64,000 nt of DNA from positions 1 through 64,000 of the forward strand of contig NZ_SMLC01000010.1 of the NCBI RefSeq assembly GCF_004349245.1, read 5' to 3'. Made by a program: the position numbers and the translations under genes. The notes under the pieces are model-generated. The model worked only from the letters and a program-made list of their open reading frames with translations. It did no database searches and was not told the origin of the DNA. Source of the DNA: Actinomadura sp. 6K520 (GTDB taxonomy: Bacteria > Actinomycetota > Actinomycetes > Streptosporangiales > Streptosporangiaceae). Shown here in pieces: positions 10,111 to 19,289 of the stretch (positions are counted from its first letter, which is position 1; each line of letters begins with the position of its first letter).

Positions 10111-11448
10111 TCAGCGGAGGTCCGGGGCCCAGGAGCCGTGGAAGCCGAGGGGGACGCGGACCGGGAGGTGGACGGTCGCGACGGGCGCACCGGTGAAGTC
10201 CTGCGAGGCGATGATGACGAGGTCGGTGGCCCCGCGGGCCGGGTCGAACACCAGCGTCATCAGGTAGCCGTCGTCCTCGGCGGAGTCCGGCGCGGACGGG
10301 ACGAACACCGCCTCGCCGACGCCCGACCCCGCCGGGAACAGCCGCGTCTCGCACGTCCCGCTCCGGTAGTCGTGCTTCATCAGGCCCTCGCCGGCCCTGT
10401 TCCGGACGACGGCCTCGGCGGTGACGGTGTAGCCGTACCGGTGGCGGTGCGTGCCGAGCCGCTCGTCCACGCGCGGGAACTCCTGCGGGCGGTCGTCGAC
10501 GGTCTCCTGCGCGACCTTCCCGGCGGCGGGGTCGATCGTCCAGCGGTCCAGGGCCGGCGGCGGGTTGCCCTCCAGCCGCCCGCCGTGCATGAAGCTGGGG
10601 AACCGGACCAGGTCCACGACCACGCGGTCGCCTTCGTCGTAGGCGTTCAGGGTGTGGAAGACCCAGCACGGCGGGATGTCGATCCAGCGGACGTCGTCCG
10701 CCCCGCCGTCGCGCGGCAGCACGCCCACGCGCGCCGGGTGCGCGTCGTTCCACGCGTACGGGAGGCGCGCTCCCGCCTCGGCCATCTCCATCGAGAACGT
10801 GATGGGCAGGTCGTAGATGACGACGTACTTCTGCGTCAGCGCGAAATCGTGGACCATCGGGCCGCCCGACACCGGGATCTCCACCGAGCGGACGATCTCG
10901 CCGGTCGCCCCCCGGACGGTGTACTCCAGGTGCTCCCAGCCGAAGTAGTAGCCGATGGCGTGCAGCTCGCCGGTCTCCGGGTCCTCCTTGGGGTGGGCGG
11001 TGTAGCCGCCCTTGAGGGTGCCGCCGAAGTCGCACGGGCCGAGGGTGTTCAGCTCGTGGTCGAGCCTGTAGGGCCTGGCGCCCGCCTCAACGAGGGCGAG
11101 GGTGTCCCCGGCGTGCTCGATGACGTGCGTGTTGGGGGCCATGTCGAAGCCCTCGACGACAGGCCCGGCGGGCCACGGCTCCCCGAGCCGCTCGGCGACC
11201 TTCCTGGAGCGTACCCAGCGGTTGCGGTACCACTCGGCGCGGCCGTCGCGGAGCCGGACGCCGTGGACCATGCCGTCGCCGAGGAACCAGTGGTAGGACG
11301 ACTCGTCCTCGGGCCCGAGCGGGTTCGGGCCGATCCGCAGGTAGCGGCCGCGCAGCCCGGACGGGATCCGCCCGGTGACGGGCAGGTCGTGCGCGGTCAC
11401 CTCCTCGGTGACGGGCGCGAGGAGTCCCTGCAGGTAGGAGTTGGCCAT
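10111..11448 (-). CDS. Carotenoid oxygenase family protein
   Basis: 445 aa. The start is the ATG at 11448 behind GAGGTCACC; the upstream open frame lies antiparallel inside the TetR gene and is not used. The family fold is a seven-bladed propeller with a four-His non-haem iron centre. Candidate His ligands are in HAIGYYFGWEHLEY, MVHDFALT, FHTLNAYD and the C-terminal GFHGSWAP. It opens with the typical LRGRYLRIGPNPLGPEDESSYHWFLGDGMVHGV. These enzymes cleave carotenoids, stilbenes or related polyenes; the substrate here is unknown. The start lies 7 bp after the TetR stop, so they form an operon facing away from the hopanoid genes. Confidence 0.92.
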   Translation of the reverse strand: MANSYLQGLLAPVTEEVTAHDLPVTGRIPSGLRGRYLRIGPNPLGPEDESSYHWFLGDGMVHGVRLRDGRAEWYRNRWVRSRKVAERLGEPWPAGPVVEGFDMAPNTHVIEHAGDTLALVEAGARPYRLDHELNTLGPCDFGGTLKGGYTAHPKEDPETGELHAIGYYFGWEHLEYTVRGATGEIVRSVEIPVSGGPMVHDFALTQKYVVIYDLPITFSMEMAEAGARLPYAWNDAHPARVGVLPRDGGADDVRWIDIPPCWVFHTLNAYDEGDRVVVDLVRFPSFMHGGRLEGNPPPALDRWTIDPAAGKVAQETVDDRPQEFPRVDERLGTHRHRYGYTVTAEAVVRNRAGEGLMKHDYRSGTCETRLFPAGSGVGEAVFVPSAPDSAEDDGYLMTLVFDPARGATDLVIIASQDFTGAPVATVHLPVRVPLGFHGSWAPDLR

Positions 11449-11455
11449 GGTGACC

Positions 11456-12082
11456 TCACTTCCGGGGGGTGACGAAGAAGCCGGACGACGCGCCGAGCAT
11501 GAGGGTGCCGATGATGGCGTCGGCGTCGGGCAGGTGGCCGTCGAGTTCCAGGCTGACGAAGCCGTGGACCGCGGCCCAGAACGAGACGGCGACGTGCCGC
11601 GGGTCGGCGTCGATGAGCAGCCCGGCGGCGGCGCAGGCGACCACGGCGTCCTCAAGGATCCGGTAGGCGGACAGCGCCGTGTCGAGGGCCTTGCGCCCGG
11701 GTTCGAACCCGGGGACCGGCTCGCCGAACATCAGCCCGTAGTAGTTGCGTTCGGCGAGCGCGTTGGCCCGGTAGGCGAGCCCCAGCTCGCGAAGGTGGGC
11801 GCGGGGGTCGGGGTCGCGCGGGACGGCGGCGAGGCGCCGCCGGAAACGTTCGAAGCCCTCGATGTAGAGCGCCTCGGTGAGCCCCGCCTTGCCGCCGAAC
11901 ATCCGGTACAGGACGGTGGTGGAGCAGCCGACCTCGGCGGCGATCCGGCGCAGCGCGAGCGCCTGGGGGCCCTCGGTGGCCAGCAGGCAGCTCGCGGCGT
12001 CCAGCAGCGTGGTGCGGATCGCCTCGTCGCCCTGCCGCTGGGCCCGTTCGAACGCGCTCGGAGCCGGGGGGTCCGCCACCAT
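11456..12082 (-). CDS. TetR/AcrR regulator with WHG-type C-terminal domain
   Basis: 208 aa. ATG at 12082 with GAGG upstream. N-terminal HTH (ALRRIAAEVGCSTTVLYRMFGGKAGLTEALY); C-terminal TetR_C with FWAAVHGFVSLEL. It is the first gene of the carotenoid oxygenase operon and is divergent from hpnC. A palindrome in the shared upstream region (12099-12126) is a likely autoregulatory operator and could also touch hopanoid transcription. Confidence 0.93.
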   Translation of the reverse strand: MVADPPAPSAFERAQRQGDEAIRTTLLDAASCLLATEGPQALALRRIAAEVGCSTTVLYRMFGGKAGLTEALYIEGFERFRRRLAAVPRDPDPRAHLRELGLAYRANALAERNYYGLMFGEPVPGFEPGRKALDTALSAYRILEDAVVACAAAGLLIDADPRHVAVSFWAAVHGFVSLELDGHLPDADAIIGTLMLGASSGFFVTPRK

Positions 12083-12098
12083 CGACCGTCCTCACAGT

Positions 12099-12126
12099 AA
12101 CGGCGTTATTTGAACATAACAGTGTT
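12099..12126. promoter_or_regulatory. Putative TetR operator between tetR and hpnC
   Basis: Imperfect palindrome: AACGGCGTTAT, six bases, ATAACAGTGTT (8 of 11 arm positions symmetrical), 17 bp from the tetR start. Half-site spacing fits a TetR dimer. Confidence 0.6.
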
Positions 12127-12263
12127 ATCGCAGGTGGGTGGGGACGGTCAACCTTCGGAGCGCCGCAGGCCCGGAAACGGCCCGGTGCCCGCCACGCGGC
12201 GTTTCACCAAGTCCATACCTTGGCCAGAGTTTCTCTGGTGGCGGTCCGGTCGATCTCTTGAAG

Positions 12264-13130
12264 GTGATCATTGAATCGCCCTGGAGCGCCGACGAGCACG
12301 ACCGCGCCCTGGACCGGCTCGCCGCGCGGGAGAACTTCCCCGTCGCGGCACGGCTGCTGCCCGCCCGGCACCGCGCCGGGCTGCGCGCCGTCTACGGTTT
12401 CGCGCGGCTCGTCGACGACATCGGCGACGAGGCCCCGCCGGAGCAGCGCGCCAAGCTCCTCGGACTCGTGGACGACGACCTGGACCGCGTGTTCGCCGGA
12501 CGGACGCCGAACCTGCCGCAGTTACGGAGGCTGGCCGGGACGGTGCACGCCCGCCGGCTCCCGGAGGAGCCGTTCCGCGACCTGGTCCGGGCCAACCGGC
12601 AGGACCAGGTCGTCCACAGGTACGAGACGTTCGCGGACGTGACCGGTTACTGCGCCCTGTCGGCCGCGCCCGTGGGACGCATCGTGCTGCACCTGTTCCG
12701 CGCGCACCGGCCGGCGCTCGCCGCGGCGTCCGACGACGTCTGCACCGCGCTGCAGCTCATCGAGCACTGCCAGGACGCCGGGGAGGACTACCGGAACGGC
12801 CGGATCTACCTGCCGGGCGAGGACCTGCGGCGATTCGGCTGCGCGGAGGACGACCTGGCCCGCCCGGTGACGCCGACGCGGCTGCGCGGCGTGCTGGCAC
12901 TGGAGGCCGGCCGCGCCGCAGAGCTGCTGGACCGGGGGGCCGCGCCGCTGATGGCGGGCCTGACGGGGTGGCCGCGGTTCGCCGTGGCGGGCTATGTGGC
13001 CGGGGGCCGCGCGGCGCTGGCCGCCCTGGCGCGCGCCCGCTACGACGTGCTCGCGCGGCCACCGCGCCCGCGCCGCGCCGGGCTCGTGGCCCGATGGGCG
13101 CGCGCTGCTGGAAAGGGGGAAGCGAGATGA
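12264..13130 (+). CDS. hpnC: Squalene synthase HpnC (presqualene-type prenyltransferase)
   Basis: 288 aa from the GTG at 12264; an upstream ATG at 12138 would overlap the promoter region, and a TTG at 12258 is also possible. It belongs to the all-alpha trans-isoprenyl synthase family: LPARHRAGLRAVYGFARLVDDIGDEAPP contains the first Asp motif (DDIGD), and QLIEHCQDAGEDYRNGRIYLP the second. In the HpnCDE route HpnC converts presqualene diphosphate to hydroxysqualene. It is the first gene of the hopanoid operon. Its stop overlaps the hpnD start (ATGA). A likely -10 is at 12215-12220 (TACCTT). Confidence 0.93.
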   Translation: MIIESPWSADEHDRALDRLAARENFPVAARLLPARHRAGLRAVYGFARLVDDIGDEAPPEQRAKLLGLVDDDLDRVFAGRTPNLPQLRRLAGTVHARRLPEEPFRDLVRANRQDQVVHRYETFADVTGYCALSAAPVGRIVLHLFRAHRPALAAASDDVCTALQLIEHCQDAGEDYRNGRIYLPGEDLRRFGCAEDDLARPVTPTRLRGVLALEAGRAAELLDRGAAPLMAGLTGWPRFAVAGYVAGGRAALAALARARYDVLARPPRPRRAGLVARWARAAGKGEAR

Positions 13131-14047
13131 CGGCGGTTTCGGAGGCCGGTGCGCGTTCCGAACAGATCCTGGAGGCGTACCGGCACTGCGAGCGGGTGGT
13201 GCGTGCGGAGGCCCGGAACTTCTCCTACGGGATCCGGCTGATGCCCGCCCCGAAGCGGCGGGCGATGAGCGCGATCTACGCGTTCGCCCGCGGCGTCGAC
13301 GACGTCGGGGACGGGCCGGAGCCGGCGTGCGTGCGGCTCGACCTCCTCGACCGGTCGCGGCGGCGGCTGACGACCGTCCAGGAGGTGCTGCGGCGGCGCG
13401 CCGACGTCACCGCGCTGGAGGGGCACCCGGTGCTGACCGCGCTGGCGGACGCGGCGAACCGCTACCCGATCCCGCTGGACGCGTTCGGCGAGCTGATCGA
13501 CGGGTGCGAGGACGACGTGCGGGGCGCCGACTACGAGACGTTCGACGACCTGCTGCGCTACTGCCAGCGGGTCGCCGGGACGGTCGGCCGGCTGTCCCTC
13601 GGGGTGTTCGGCTCGGACGGGCGGCAGCGCGCGGAGGGCCTCGCCGACTCGCTCGGCGTCGCCCTCCAGCTCACCAACATCCTGCGCGACATGCGCGAGG
13701 ACCGGATGGCCGGGCGGATCTACATCCCGGCCGAGGACCTGAAGCGGTTCCGCTGCACCCTGGAGCTGGACGAGGGCGGGATGTTCGTCGACCCGCCGTG
13801 GCGGCTGGACGAGCTGGTCGGCTTCCAGGCGGAGCGTGCGCGCGCCTGGTACGCCGAGGGGCTGCGGCTGCTGCCGCTGCTGGACCGGCGCAGCGCCGCC
13901 TGCACGGCGGCGATGGCCGGCATCTACCGGCGGCTCCTGGAGAGCATCGCGGCGCGCCCCGCGCTCGCGCTGCACACCCGGATGTCGCTGCCGACGTGGC
14001 AGAAGGCGGTCGTGGCCGCGCGTGCGCTGTCGGGGGTGGAGCGGTGA
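13127..14047 (+). CDS. hpnD: Presqualene diphosphate synthase HpnD
   Basis: 306 aa. ATG at 13127 behind GGGGGA and overlapping the hpnC stop. Condenses two farnesyl diphosphates to presqualene diphosphate. The fold markers are RNFSYGIRLMP, AFARGVDDVGDG (first Asp-rich motif), YCQRVAGTVGRLSLGVFG and the second motif QLTNILRDMREDRMAGRIYIP. It follows hpnC and couples to hpnE by a GTGA overlap. Full length, no anomalies. Confidence 0.95.
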   Translation: MTAVSEAGARSEQILEAYRHCERVVRAEARNFSYGIRLMPAPKRRAMSAIYAFARGVDDVGDGPEPACVRLDLLDRSRRRLTTVQEVLRRRADVTALEGHPVLTALADAANRYPIPLDAFGELIDGCEDDVRGADYETFDDLLRYCQRVAGTVGRLSLGVFGSDGRQRAEGLADSLGVALQLTNILRDMREDRMAGRIYIPAEDLKRFRCTLELDEGGMFVDPPWRLDELVGFQAERARAWYAEGLRLLPLLDRRSAACTAAMAGIYRRLLESIAARPALALHTRMSLPTWQKAVVAARALSGVER

Positions 14048-15363
14048 GCGTCGTGATCGTGGGCGGCGGCCTCGCGGGCATCAGCGCCGCGATCGCGCTG
14101 CGGGAGTCGGGCGTGCCGGTCACGCTCGTGGAGTCCCGTCCCTGGCTGGGCGGGGCCACGCACTCGTTCTCCCGGGGCGAGCTGTGCGTCGACAACGGGC
14201 AGCACGTCTTCCTGCGGTGCTGCTCCGCGTACCAGGGCCTGCTGCGCAGGCTGCGCGCCGACCACCTGGTGGAGACGCAGGACCGGTTCGACGTGCCCGT
14301 CCTGGTGCCCGGCATGGGGCAGGCGCGGCTGCGGCGGTCGCGGCTGCCCAGCCCGCTGCACATGCTCCCCGCACTGGCCCGGTACTCGCCGCTGTCGCCC
14401 GCCGACAGGCTCCGGGCCGTCCGCGCGTCGGCGGCGCTGCGCCGCCTCGACCCCGCGGACCCGGCCCTCGACGCCGTGTCGGCGGGCGCGTGGCTGGCCG
14501 ACCGCGGGCAGCGGCCGTGGGCCCGGCAGGCGCTCTGGGGGCTGTTCCTCACCTCCGCGCTGAACGCCGAGGTCGACGAGGCGGCGCTCGGGCTGTCGGC
14601 CATGGTGTGCCGCCACGCGCTGTTCGGGCCCGCCGACGCCGCCGACATCGGGCTGCCGCTCGTGCCGCTGGAGGAGCTGCACGGCGGCCCGGCGCTGCGG
14701 CGGATCGCGGAGATGGGCGGGACCGTCCGCCTCAAGGCGAAGGTCGAGGCGGTCACCACCGACCCGAAGGTCGTCGTGGACGGCGTCCCGATGGCCGCCG
14801 ACGCGGTGGTCATGGCGGTGCCGCACGACGCGGCGGCGCGGCTGCTGCCCGCGCAGGCGCTGCCGGACCCGCTGCCCTGGCCCGAGCTGGACGCGAGCCC
14901 GATCGTGAACGTGCACGTCATCTACGACCGCCAGGTCATGGACGAGCCGTTCGCCGCCGCCGTCGGCTCGTCCGCGCAGTGGGTGTTCGACCGGACGGCG
15001 GTGAGCGGGCTGCGCGGCGGCCAGTACCTCGCGATCTCGCTGTCGGCCGCCGACCGCTGGGTCGACATGCCGACCGCCGAACTGCGCGCCCGGTTCGTGC
15101 CCGAGCTGCGGCGGCTGCTGCCCGCCGCGCGGGACGCCCGCGTCCGGGACTTCTTCGTCACGCGCGAGCGGCGGGCGACGTTCCGGCAGCGTCCGGGCAC
15201 CGCGAGCGCCCGCCCCGGCGCGGCGACGCGGGCGCCCGGGCTGTTCCTGGCCGGCGCGTGGACCGACACGGGCTGGCCCGACACCATGGAGGGAGCAGTG
15301 CGGAGCGGACTCACCGCCGCCCGCCTGGTCCGCCACCACCTGGAGGGGGTGCGGGACCGGTGA
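14044..15363 (+). CDS. hpnE: Hydroxysqualene dehydroxylase HpnE
   Basis: 439 aa. GTG start overlapping the hpnD stop. An FAD-dependent amine-oxidase/phytoene-desaturase-like flavoprotein: N-terminal dinucleotide-binding motif VVIVGGGLAGISAAIALRESG, substrate region GATHSFSRGELCVDNGQHVFL, and the C-terminal FAD contact LFLAGAWTDTGWPDTMEGAVRSG. HpnE reduces hydroxysqualene to squalene, completing the three-enzyme alternative to eukaryotic squalene synthase. It is coupled to the prenyl synthase by GTGA. Confidence 0.95.
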   Translation: MSVVIVGGGLAGISAAIALRESGVPVTLVESRPWLGGATHSFSRGELCVDNGQHVFLRCCSAYQGLLRRLRADHLVETQDRFDVPVLVPGMGQARLRRSRLPSPLHMLPALARYSPLSPADRLRAVRASAALRRLDPADPALDAVSAGAWLADRGQRPWARQALWGLFLTSALNAEVDEAALGLSAMVCRHALFGPADAADIGLPLVPLEELHGGPALRRIAEMGGTVRLKAKVEAVTTDPKVVVDGVPMAADAVVMAVPHDAAARLLPAQALPDPLPWPELDASPIVNVHVIYDRQVMDEPFAAAVGSSAQWVFDRTAVSGLRGGQYLAISLSAADRWVDMPTAELRARFVPELRRLLPAARDARVRDFFVTRERRATFRQRPGTASARPGAATRAPGLFLAGAWTDTGWPDTMEGAVRSGLTAARLVRHHLEGVRDR

Positions 15364-16388
15364 CGGCTGTTCCCGGATCGATGACCGATGTCCGTGAGCT
15401 CGTCGACGGCGCGCTGCGCGCCGCGGTCGGCCGGCTCGACCCGCGCACCTACCGGGTCGCCGCCTACCATCTCGGCTGGACGGACAAGGAGGGCCGTCCG
15501 CGCAAGGCGCCCGCCGGCAAGGCGCTCCGCCCGGCGCTGGCGCTGCTGTCGGCCCGCGCCGCCGTGGCGCCGCAGGAGAGCGCCCTCCCGGGGGCGGTCG
15601 CGGTCGAGCTGACCCACGCGTTCTCCCTCCTGCACGACGACATCATGGACGGCGACCGGACGCGCAGGCACCGGCCGGCGGCGTGGACGGTGTTCGGTGA
15701 GGCGTCCGCGATCCTGGCGGGAGACGCGCTCCTCGCGCTCGCCGGCGAGGTCGTGCTGGAGGCGCCCGGCCAGGGCTCCGCGCAGGCGGCGCGCTCTCTG
15801 TCGGCCGCCACGCGGCGCCTCATCGCGGGCCAGGCCCTCGACATGGACCTGGAGACCCACCACAAGCGGGCCGGCCTGGACGAGTGCATGGCGATGGCGG
15901 CCGACAAGACCGGCGCGCTGCTGGCGTGCTCCTGCGCGATCGGGGCCGTCCTGGACGGGGCGTCCGAGCCCCTCTGCGCCGCGCTGGAGGCGTTCGGCGC
16001 CGACCTCGGGATCGCCTTCCAGCTCGCCGACGACCTGCTCGGCATCTGGGGTGACCCGGCCGCCACCGGCAAGCCCGCGCTGTCGGACCTGCGGTCCCGC
16101 AAGATGTCGCTGCCCGTCGTGGCGGCGCTGAACTCGGGCACGCCCGAGGCCGCGCGGCTCGCGGAGCTGTACGCGCGGCCCGGCACGCCCGGGGACGACC
16201 TGTCCGAGGACGAGCTGGCCGAGGCCGCCGCCCTGGTCGAGGCGGCCGGTGGGCGCGCCTGGGCCGAGATGGAGGCCGAGAGCCGCATCCAGCGCGCCGC
16301 CGAGCACCTGGTCACGGCCCGCATCCCCGAACCCGTGCGCGCCGACTACCTGCACATCGCCGACTTCGTCACCCGCAGGGACCACTGA
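15360..16388 (+). CDS. Polyprenyl (probably farnesyl) diphosphate synthase
   Basis: 342 aa. GTG start at 15360 overlapping the hpnE stop, behind GGAGGGGG; an internal ATG at 15381 is an alternative. It has the two Asp-rich motifs of trans-polyprenyl synthases: first LLHDDIMDGDRTRRHRP and second QLADDLLGIWGD, plus GKALRPAL and MAADKTGAL. In the hopanoid operon it most likely supplies C15 farnesyl diphosphate to HpnD. Chain length cannot be fixed from sequence alone, so geranylgeranyl is possible. The stop overlaps the shc start (TGATG). Confidence 0.93.
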   Translation: MTAVPGSMTDVRELVDGALRAAVGRLDPRTYRVAAYHLGWTDKEGRPRKAPAGKALRPALALLSARAAVAPQESALPGAVAVELTHAFSLLHDDIMDGDRTRRHRPAAWTVFGEASAILAGDALLALAGEVVLEAPGQGSAQAARSLSAATRRLIAGQALDMDLETHHKRAGLDECMAMAADKTGALLACSCAIGAVLDGASEPLCAALEAFGADLGIAFQLADDLLGIWGDPAATGKPALSDLRSRKMSLPVVAALNSGTPEAARLAELYARPGTPGDDLSEDELAEAAALVEAAGGRAWAEMEAESRIQRAAEHLVTARIPEPVRADYLHIADFVTRRDH

Positions 16389-18262
16389 TGACCGCGGTGG
16401 AGACGGGGACGCGGACCCGGACGGCCGCCGAGGCGCTGGCGGCGGCGCGCGAGCACCTGCTGCTCCTGCAGTCGCCGGAGGGCTGGTGGAAGGGCGAGCT
16501 GCAGACCAACGTGACGATGGACGCCGAGGACCTGCTGCTGCGCGAGTTCCTCGGCATCCGCACCGGCGCCGACACCGACGAGACCGCCCGCTGGATCCGG
16601 TCGCAGCAGGCCCCGGACGGCACCTGGGCCACCTTCCACGACGGCCCGCCCGACCTGTCCACCACGGTCGAGGCGTACGTGGCGCTGCGGCTCGCCGGGG
16701 ACCCGCCCGACGCGGGCCACATGGTCCGCGCCGCCGCGCACATCCGCGGCGCGGGCGGCATCCCGGCGACCCGCGTGTTCACCCGCTTCTGGCTGGCGAT
16801 GTTCGGCCGGTGGCCGTGGGACGAGCTGCCGGTGCTGCCGCCGGAGATGATGTACCTGCCGCGCTGGTTCCCGCTGAACGTCTACGACTGGGCGTGCTGG
16901 GCGCGGCAGACGATCGTGCCGCTGGCGGTCGTGGGGGCGCTGCGTCCCGTCCGGCCGCTGCCGTTCGGGCTGGCGGAGCTGACCCCGGAGGACGGCGTCC
17001 CCCGGAGCCGGACGCGCGGCCTGCCGGGGTGGGACACGGCGTTCGAGACGCTCGACAGGGCCCTGCACGTGTACGAGCGGCGGCCCGTGCAGGGGCTGCG
17101 GCGGGCCGCGCTGCGCCGCGCCGGTGAGTGGATCATCGCGCGGCAGGAGCGGGACGGGTCGTGGGGCGGCATCCAGCCGCCCATGGTGTACTCGCTGATC
17201 GCGCTCCACCTCCTCGGTTACGGCCTCGACCACCCGGTCGTGCGGCGCGGCCTCGACGGCCTCGAACGGTTCACGATCCGGGACGGGAAGGGCCGCCGGG
17301 TGGAGGCGTGCCAGTCGCCCGTCTGGGACACCGTCCTCGCCATGAACGCGCTGGCCGACGCGGGCCTGCCGGAGGGGCACCCGGCCCTGGAGCGGGCCGC
17401 GGAATGGGTGCTCGGCGAGGAGGTCAGGGGCCCCGGCGACTGGTCGGTGCGGCGCCCCGGGCTGCCGCCGGGCGGGTGGGCGTTCGAGTTCGACAACGAC
17501 TGCTACCCCGACGTCGACGACACCGCCGAGGCCGTCATCGCGCTGCACCGCGTCCGGCATCCACCGGCCGAGCCCGCGATCGAGCGGGGCGTCCGCTGGA
17601 TGGCCGGGATGGCGTCCCGGGACGGCGGTTTCGGCGCGTTCGACGCCGACAACACCCGCGGCCTGTGCCGCAGGCTCCCGTTCTGCGACTTCGGCGAGGT
17701 CATCGACCCGCCGTCCGCCGACGTCACCGCCCACGTCGTGGAGGCCATGGCGCACCGCGGCATGGCCGACTCGCTGACGGTCAAGCGGGCCGTGGTGTGG
17801 CTGCTCAAGGCGCAGGAACCGGACGGGTCCTGGTTCGGCCGGTGGGGCGCCAACCACGTGTACGGGACGGGCGCCGTCGTCCCCGCGCTGATCGCCGCGG
17901 GGGTCCGGCCGGGCAGGCCCGAGATCCGCGGCGCGGTGCACTGGCTGGAGCGCCACCAGCGCGACGACGGCGGCTGGGGCGAGGACCTGCGCTCCTACCG
18001 CGACCCGGCGTGGATCGGGCGGGGCGTCTCGACGCCGTCGCAGACCGCGTGGGCGCTGCTGGCGCTGCTCGCCGCCGGGGAGCGCGGCGCGGCCGTCGAA
18101 CGCGGCGTCGGCTGGCTGGTCGAGCACCAGCGGGCCGACGGGACGTGGGACGAGGACCACTTCACCGGCACCGGTTTCCCCGGCGACTTCTACATCAACT
18201 ACCACCTGTACCGGCTGGTGTTCCCACTCTCGGCACTGGGCCGGTACCTGAAGGGTGCATGA
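16388..18262 (+). CDS. shc: Squalene-hopene cyclase
   Basis: 624 aa, typical length. Cyclises squalene to hopene/hopanol; a peripheral membrane enzyme. The catalytic DXDD motif is D375-V-D-D378 (CYPDVDDTAEA). Repeated QW motifs that brace the double alpha-barrel are visible (QQAPDGTWATFHDG, QERDGSWGGIQPP, RDGGFGAFDADN, QEPDGSWFGRWG, RDDGGWGED, RADGTWDEDHFTGTGFPGDFYINYH). The order hpnC-D-E-prenyl synthase-shc-hpnH is the standard actinobacterial hopanoid operon. hpnH follows after 3 bp. Confidence 0.97.
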   Translation: MTAVETGTRTRTAAEALAAAREHLLLLQSPEGWWKGELQTNVTMDAEDLLLREFLGIRTGADTDETARWIRSQQAPDGTWATFHDGPPDLSTTVEAYVALRLAGDPPDAGHMVRAAAHIRGAGGIPATRVFTRFWLAMFGRWPWDELPVLPPEMMYLPRWFPLNVYDWACWARQTIVPLAVVGALRPVRPLPFGLAELTPEDGVPRSRTRGLPGWDTAFETLDRALHVYERRPVQGLRRAALRRAGEWIIARQERDGSWGGIQPPMVYSLIALHLLGYGLDHPVVRRGLDGLERFTIRDGKGRRVEACQSPVWDTVLAMNALADAGLPEGHPALERAAEWVLGEEVRGPGDWSVRRPGLPPGGWAFEFDNDCYPDVDDTAEAVIALHRVRHPPAEPAIERGVRWMAGMASRDGGFGAFDADNTRGLCRRLPFCDFGEVIDPPSADVTAHVVEAMAHRGMADSLTVKRAVVWLLKAQEPDGSWFGRWGANHVYGTGAVVPALIAAGVRPGRPEIRGAVHWLERHQRDDGGWGEDLRSYRDPAWIGRGVSTPSQTAWALLALLAAGERGAAVERGVGWLVEHQRADGTWDEDHFTGTGFPGDFYINYHLYRLVFPLSALGRYLKGA

Positions 18263-18265
18263 GAC

Positions 18266-19270
18266 ATGGCGATGCCACTGCGCCAGAGCCTGCGGGTCGG
18301 CGGGTACGTGCTGCGCAACAGGCTGGCGGGACGCAGGCGCTTCCCGCTCCTCCTGGAGCTGGAGCCGCTGTACGCGTGCAACCTGGCGTGCGCCGGGTGC
18401 GGGAAGATCCAGCATCCGGCCGACGTGCTGAAGCGGCGGATGCCCGTCGAGCAGGCGGTCGCGGCGGTCCGCGAGTGCGGCGCGCCGATGGTGTCGATCG
18501 CGGGCGGCGAGCCGCTGATGCACCCGCAGATCGGGGAGCTGACCGCCGAGCTGATCAGGATGCGGCGGTACGTGTTCCTGTGCACGAACGCGGCACTGAT
18601 CCCGAAGAAGATCGACCGGTTCGAGCCGTCCCGCTACTTCGCGTGGGCCGTCCACATCGACGGGCTGCGCGAGCGGCACGACGCGTCCGTCTGCAAGGAA
18701 GGCGTGTTCGACCAGGCCGTCGAGGCGATCAGGATGTGCAAGGAGCGCGGGTTCCGGGTCACGACGAACACGACCGTGTTCAACACCGACACCCCGCAGA
18801 CCGTCATCGACGTCCTCGACTACCTGAACGACGACCTGGCCGTCGACCAGATGATGATCTCGCCCGCGTACGCCTACGAGAAGGCGCCCGACCAGGACCA
18901 CTTCCTCGGCGTCCAGGAGACCCGGAGCCTGTTCCGCAAGGCGTTCGCGGACGGCCGGCGCGAGCGCTGGCGGTTCAACCACTCGCCGCTGTTCCTGGAC
19001 TTCCTCGAAGGCAAGGCCGACTTCCCGTGCACGGCGTGGGCGATCCCGTCGTACTCGCTGAAGGGCTGGCAGCGGCCCTGCTACCTGATGGACGACGGCT
19101 ACGTCGACACCTACCGGGAGCTCGCCGACACGACCGACTGGGATGCCTACGGGCGGGGACGCGACGACCGCTGCGCGAACTGCATGGCGCACTGCGGCTA
19201 CGAGCCCACCGCCGTGTTCGCGACGATGGGCTCGCTGAAGGAGTCGCTGCGCGCCGTGCGCAGCGTGTGA
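18266..19270 (+). CDS. hpnH: Adenosyl-hopene transferase HpnH (radical SAM)
   Basis: 334 aa. A radical-SAM enzyme that attaches the 5'-deoxyadenosyl group to diploptene, the first step toward C35 bacteriohopanepolyols. The 4Fe-4S motif is CNLACAGC (residues about 38-45), with the conserved downstream AGGEPLMH and a cysteine-rich tail (CANCMAHCGYEPTAVF). It is the last gene of the operon. The genes for later side-chain steps (hpnG, hpnO) are not in this window, so extended hopanoids require genes elsewhere. Confidence 0.96.
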   Translation: MAMPLRQSLRVGGYVLRNRLAGRRRFPLLLELEPLYACNLACAGCGKIQHPADVLKRRMPVEQAVAAVRECGAPMVSIAGGEPLMHPQIGELTAELIRMRRYVFLCTNAALIPKKIDRFEPSRYFAWAVHIDGLRERHDASVCKEGVFDQAVEAIRMCKERGFRVTTNTTVFNTDTPQTVIDVLDYLNDDLAVDQMMISPAYAYEKAPDQDHFLGVQETRSLFRKAFADGRRERWRFNHSPLFLDFLEGKADFPCTAWAIPSYSLKGWQRPCYLMDDGYVDTYRELADTTDWDAYGRGRDDRCANCMAHCGYEPTAVFATMGSLKESLRAVRSV

Positions 19271-19289
19271 AGCCGGCGGGCCGCGGCCG

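Noticed and set aside
11449..11655. Upstream extension of the carotenoid oxygenase
   Set aside because: It would run through the TetR coding region in another register and lacks homology; GAGG precedes the ATG at 11448.
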